From Kiritimatiellales bacterium (GTDB taxonomy: Bacteria > Verrucomicrobiota > Kiritimatiellia > Kiritimatiellales > Pontiellaceae), in NCBI GenBank assembly GCA_030630445.1, contig DAOVNC010000161.1, forward strand, positions 1 through 7,695: a stretch of DNA of 7,695 nt. The letters are read 5' to 3'. Position 1 is the first letter of the stretch. Every line of letters begins with the position of its first letter. Positions 7,652 through 7,695 of the stretch are shown in pieces. The notes beneath the pieces are model-generated. The model was given only the letters and a program-made list of their open reading frames with translations, was not told the origin of the DNA and searched no databases. Position numbers and translations under genes: made by a program.

Positions 7652-7688
7652 GGGTAGAGAATGGCCCTGACGGGCTTCCACCCGGCAA
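7647..7688 (+). repeat. Branched stem-loop downstream of acs
   Basis: TTGCCGGGT (7647-7655) and ACCCGGCAA (7680-7688) are exact reverse complements. The interior folds again: GAA (7659-7661) with TTC (7676-7678), a 2-base bulge, then GCCC (7664-7667) with GGGC (7672-7675) closing a TGAC loop. It lies 12 bases after the acs stop. No T tract is visible before the window ends at 7695, so it may be a Rho-type terminator aid, an mRNA-protecting structure or a dispersed repeat unit. Confidence 0.6.
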
Positions 7689-7695
7689 ATCCTCC

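Overview
The window (about 57% G+C after the first 90 bases) is a bacterial chromosomal segment with five confident protein genes, all on the + strand: gcvH, lipB, a REC-PAS-PAS-HisKA-HATPase-REC hybrid histidine kinase, a pilT-family retraction ATPase with a long C-terminal extension, and acs. The TPR-like tail on PilT resembles repeats common in Planctomycetota, Verrucomicrobiota and Kiritimatiellota proteins. A PVC-group host (perhaps Kiritimatiellota) is therefore my best guess, but it is inference from one domain and general style.

Layout. Positions 1-86 are lower in G+C (about 43%) and hold an open minus-strand frame of Thr/Gly/Ala-rich residues with no visible start or end. This abuts the 3' half of a tRNA-Cys(GCA) gene at 87-132, whose 5' half is missing. 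gcvH (166-549) follows and ends in a strong intrinsic terminator (573-600). lipB (610-1347) encodes the enzyme that octanoylates GcvH, so the pair forms a lipoylation/glycine-cleavage module. Positions 1348-1740 hold a doubtful 59-codon ORF and a regulatory stretch.

The centre is a kinase (1741-3990) and pilT (4066-5550). Each is preceded by a sigma-54-like element, TGGC-N7-TTGC with the exact -24/-12 spacing (1673-1688 and 4020-4035). I did not see this pattern in the gaps before gcvH, lipB or acs. This suggests that the kinase and the pilus retraction motor share a sigma-54 control circuit.

Downstream of pilT is a 120-base control region with a stop-codon hairpin, a perfect 10+10 bp inverted repeat and a sigma-70-like promoter, leading to acs (5670-7634, AMP-forming acetyl-CoA synthetase). 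The acs stop codon lies in the loop of one perfect inverted repeat, which shares an arm with a second, larger stem-loop (7647-7688). The two are mutually exclusive folds.

Most of the gene content is housekeeping. The parts most worth a second look are the paired sigma-54-like promoters, the PilT-TPR fusion with an altered AIRNLIRE motif, the truncated tRNA-Cys junction and the overlapping hairpins after acs.
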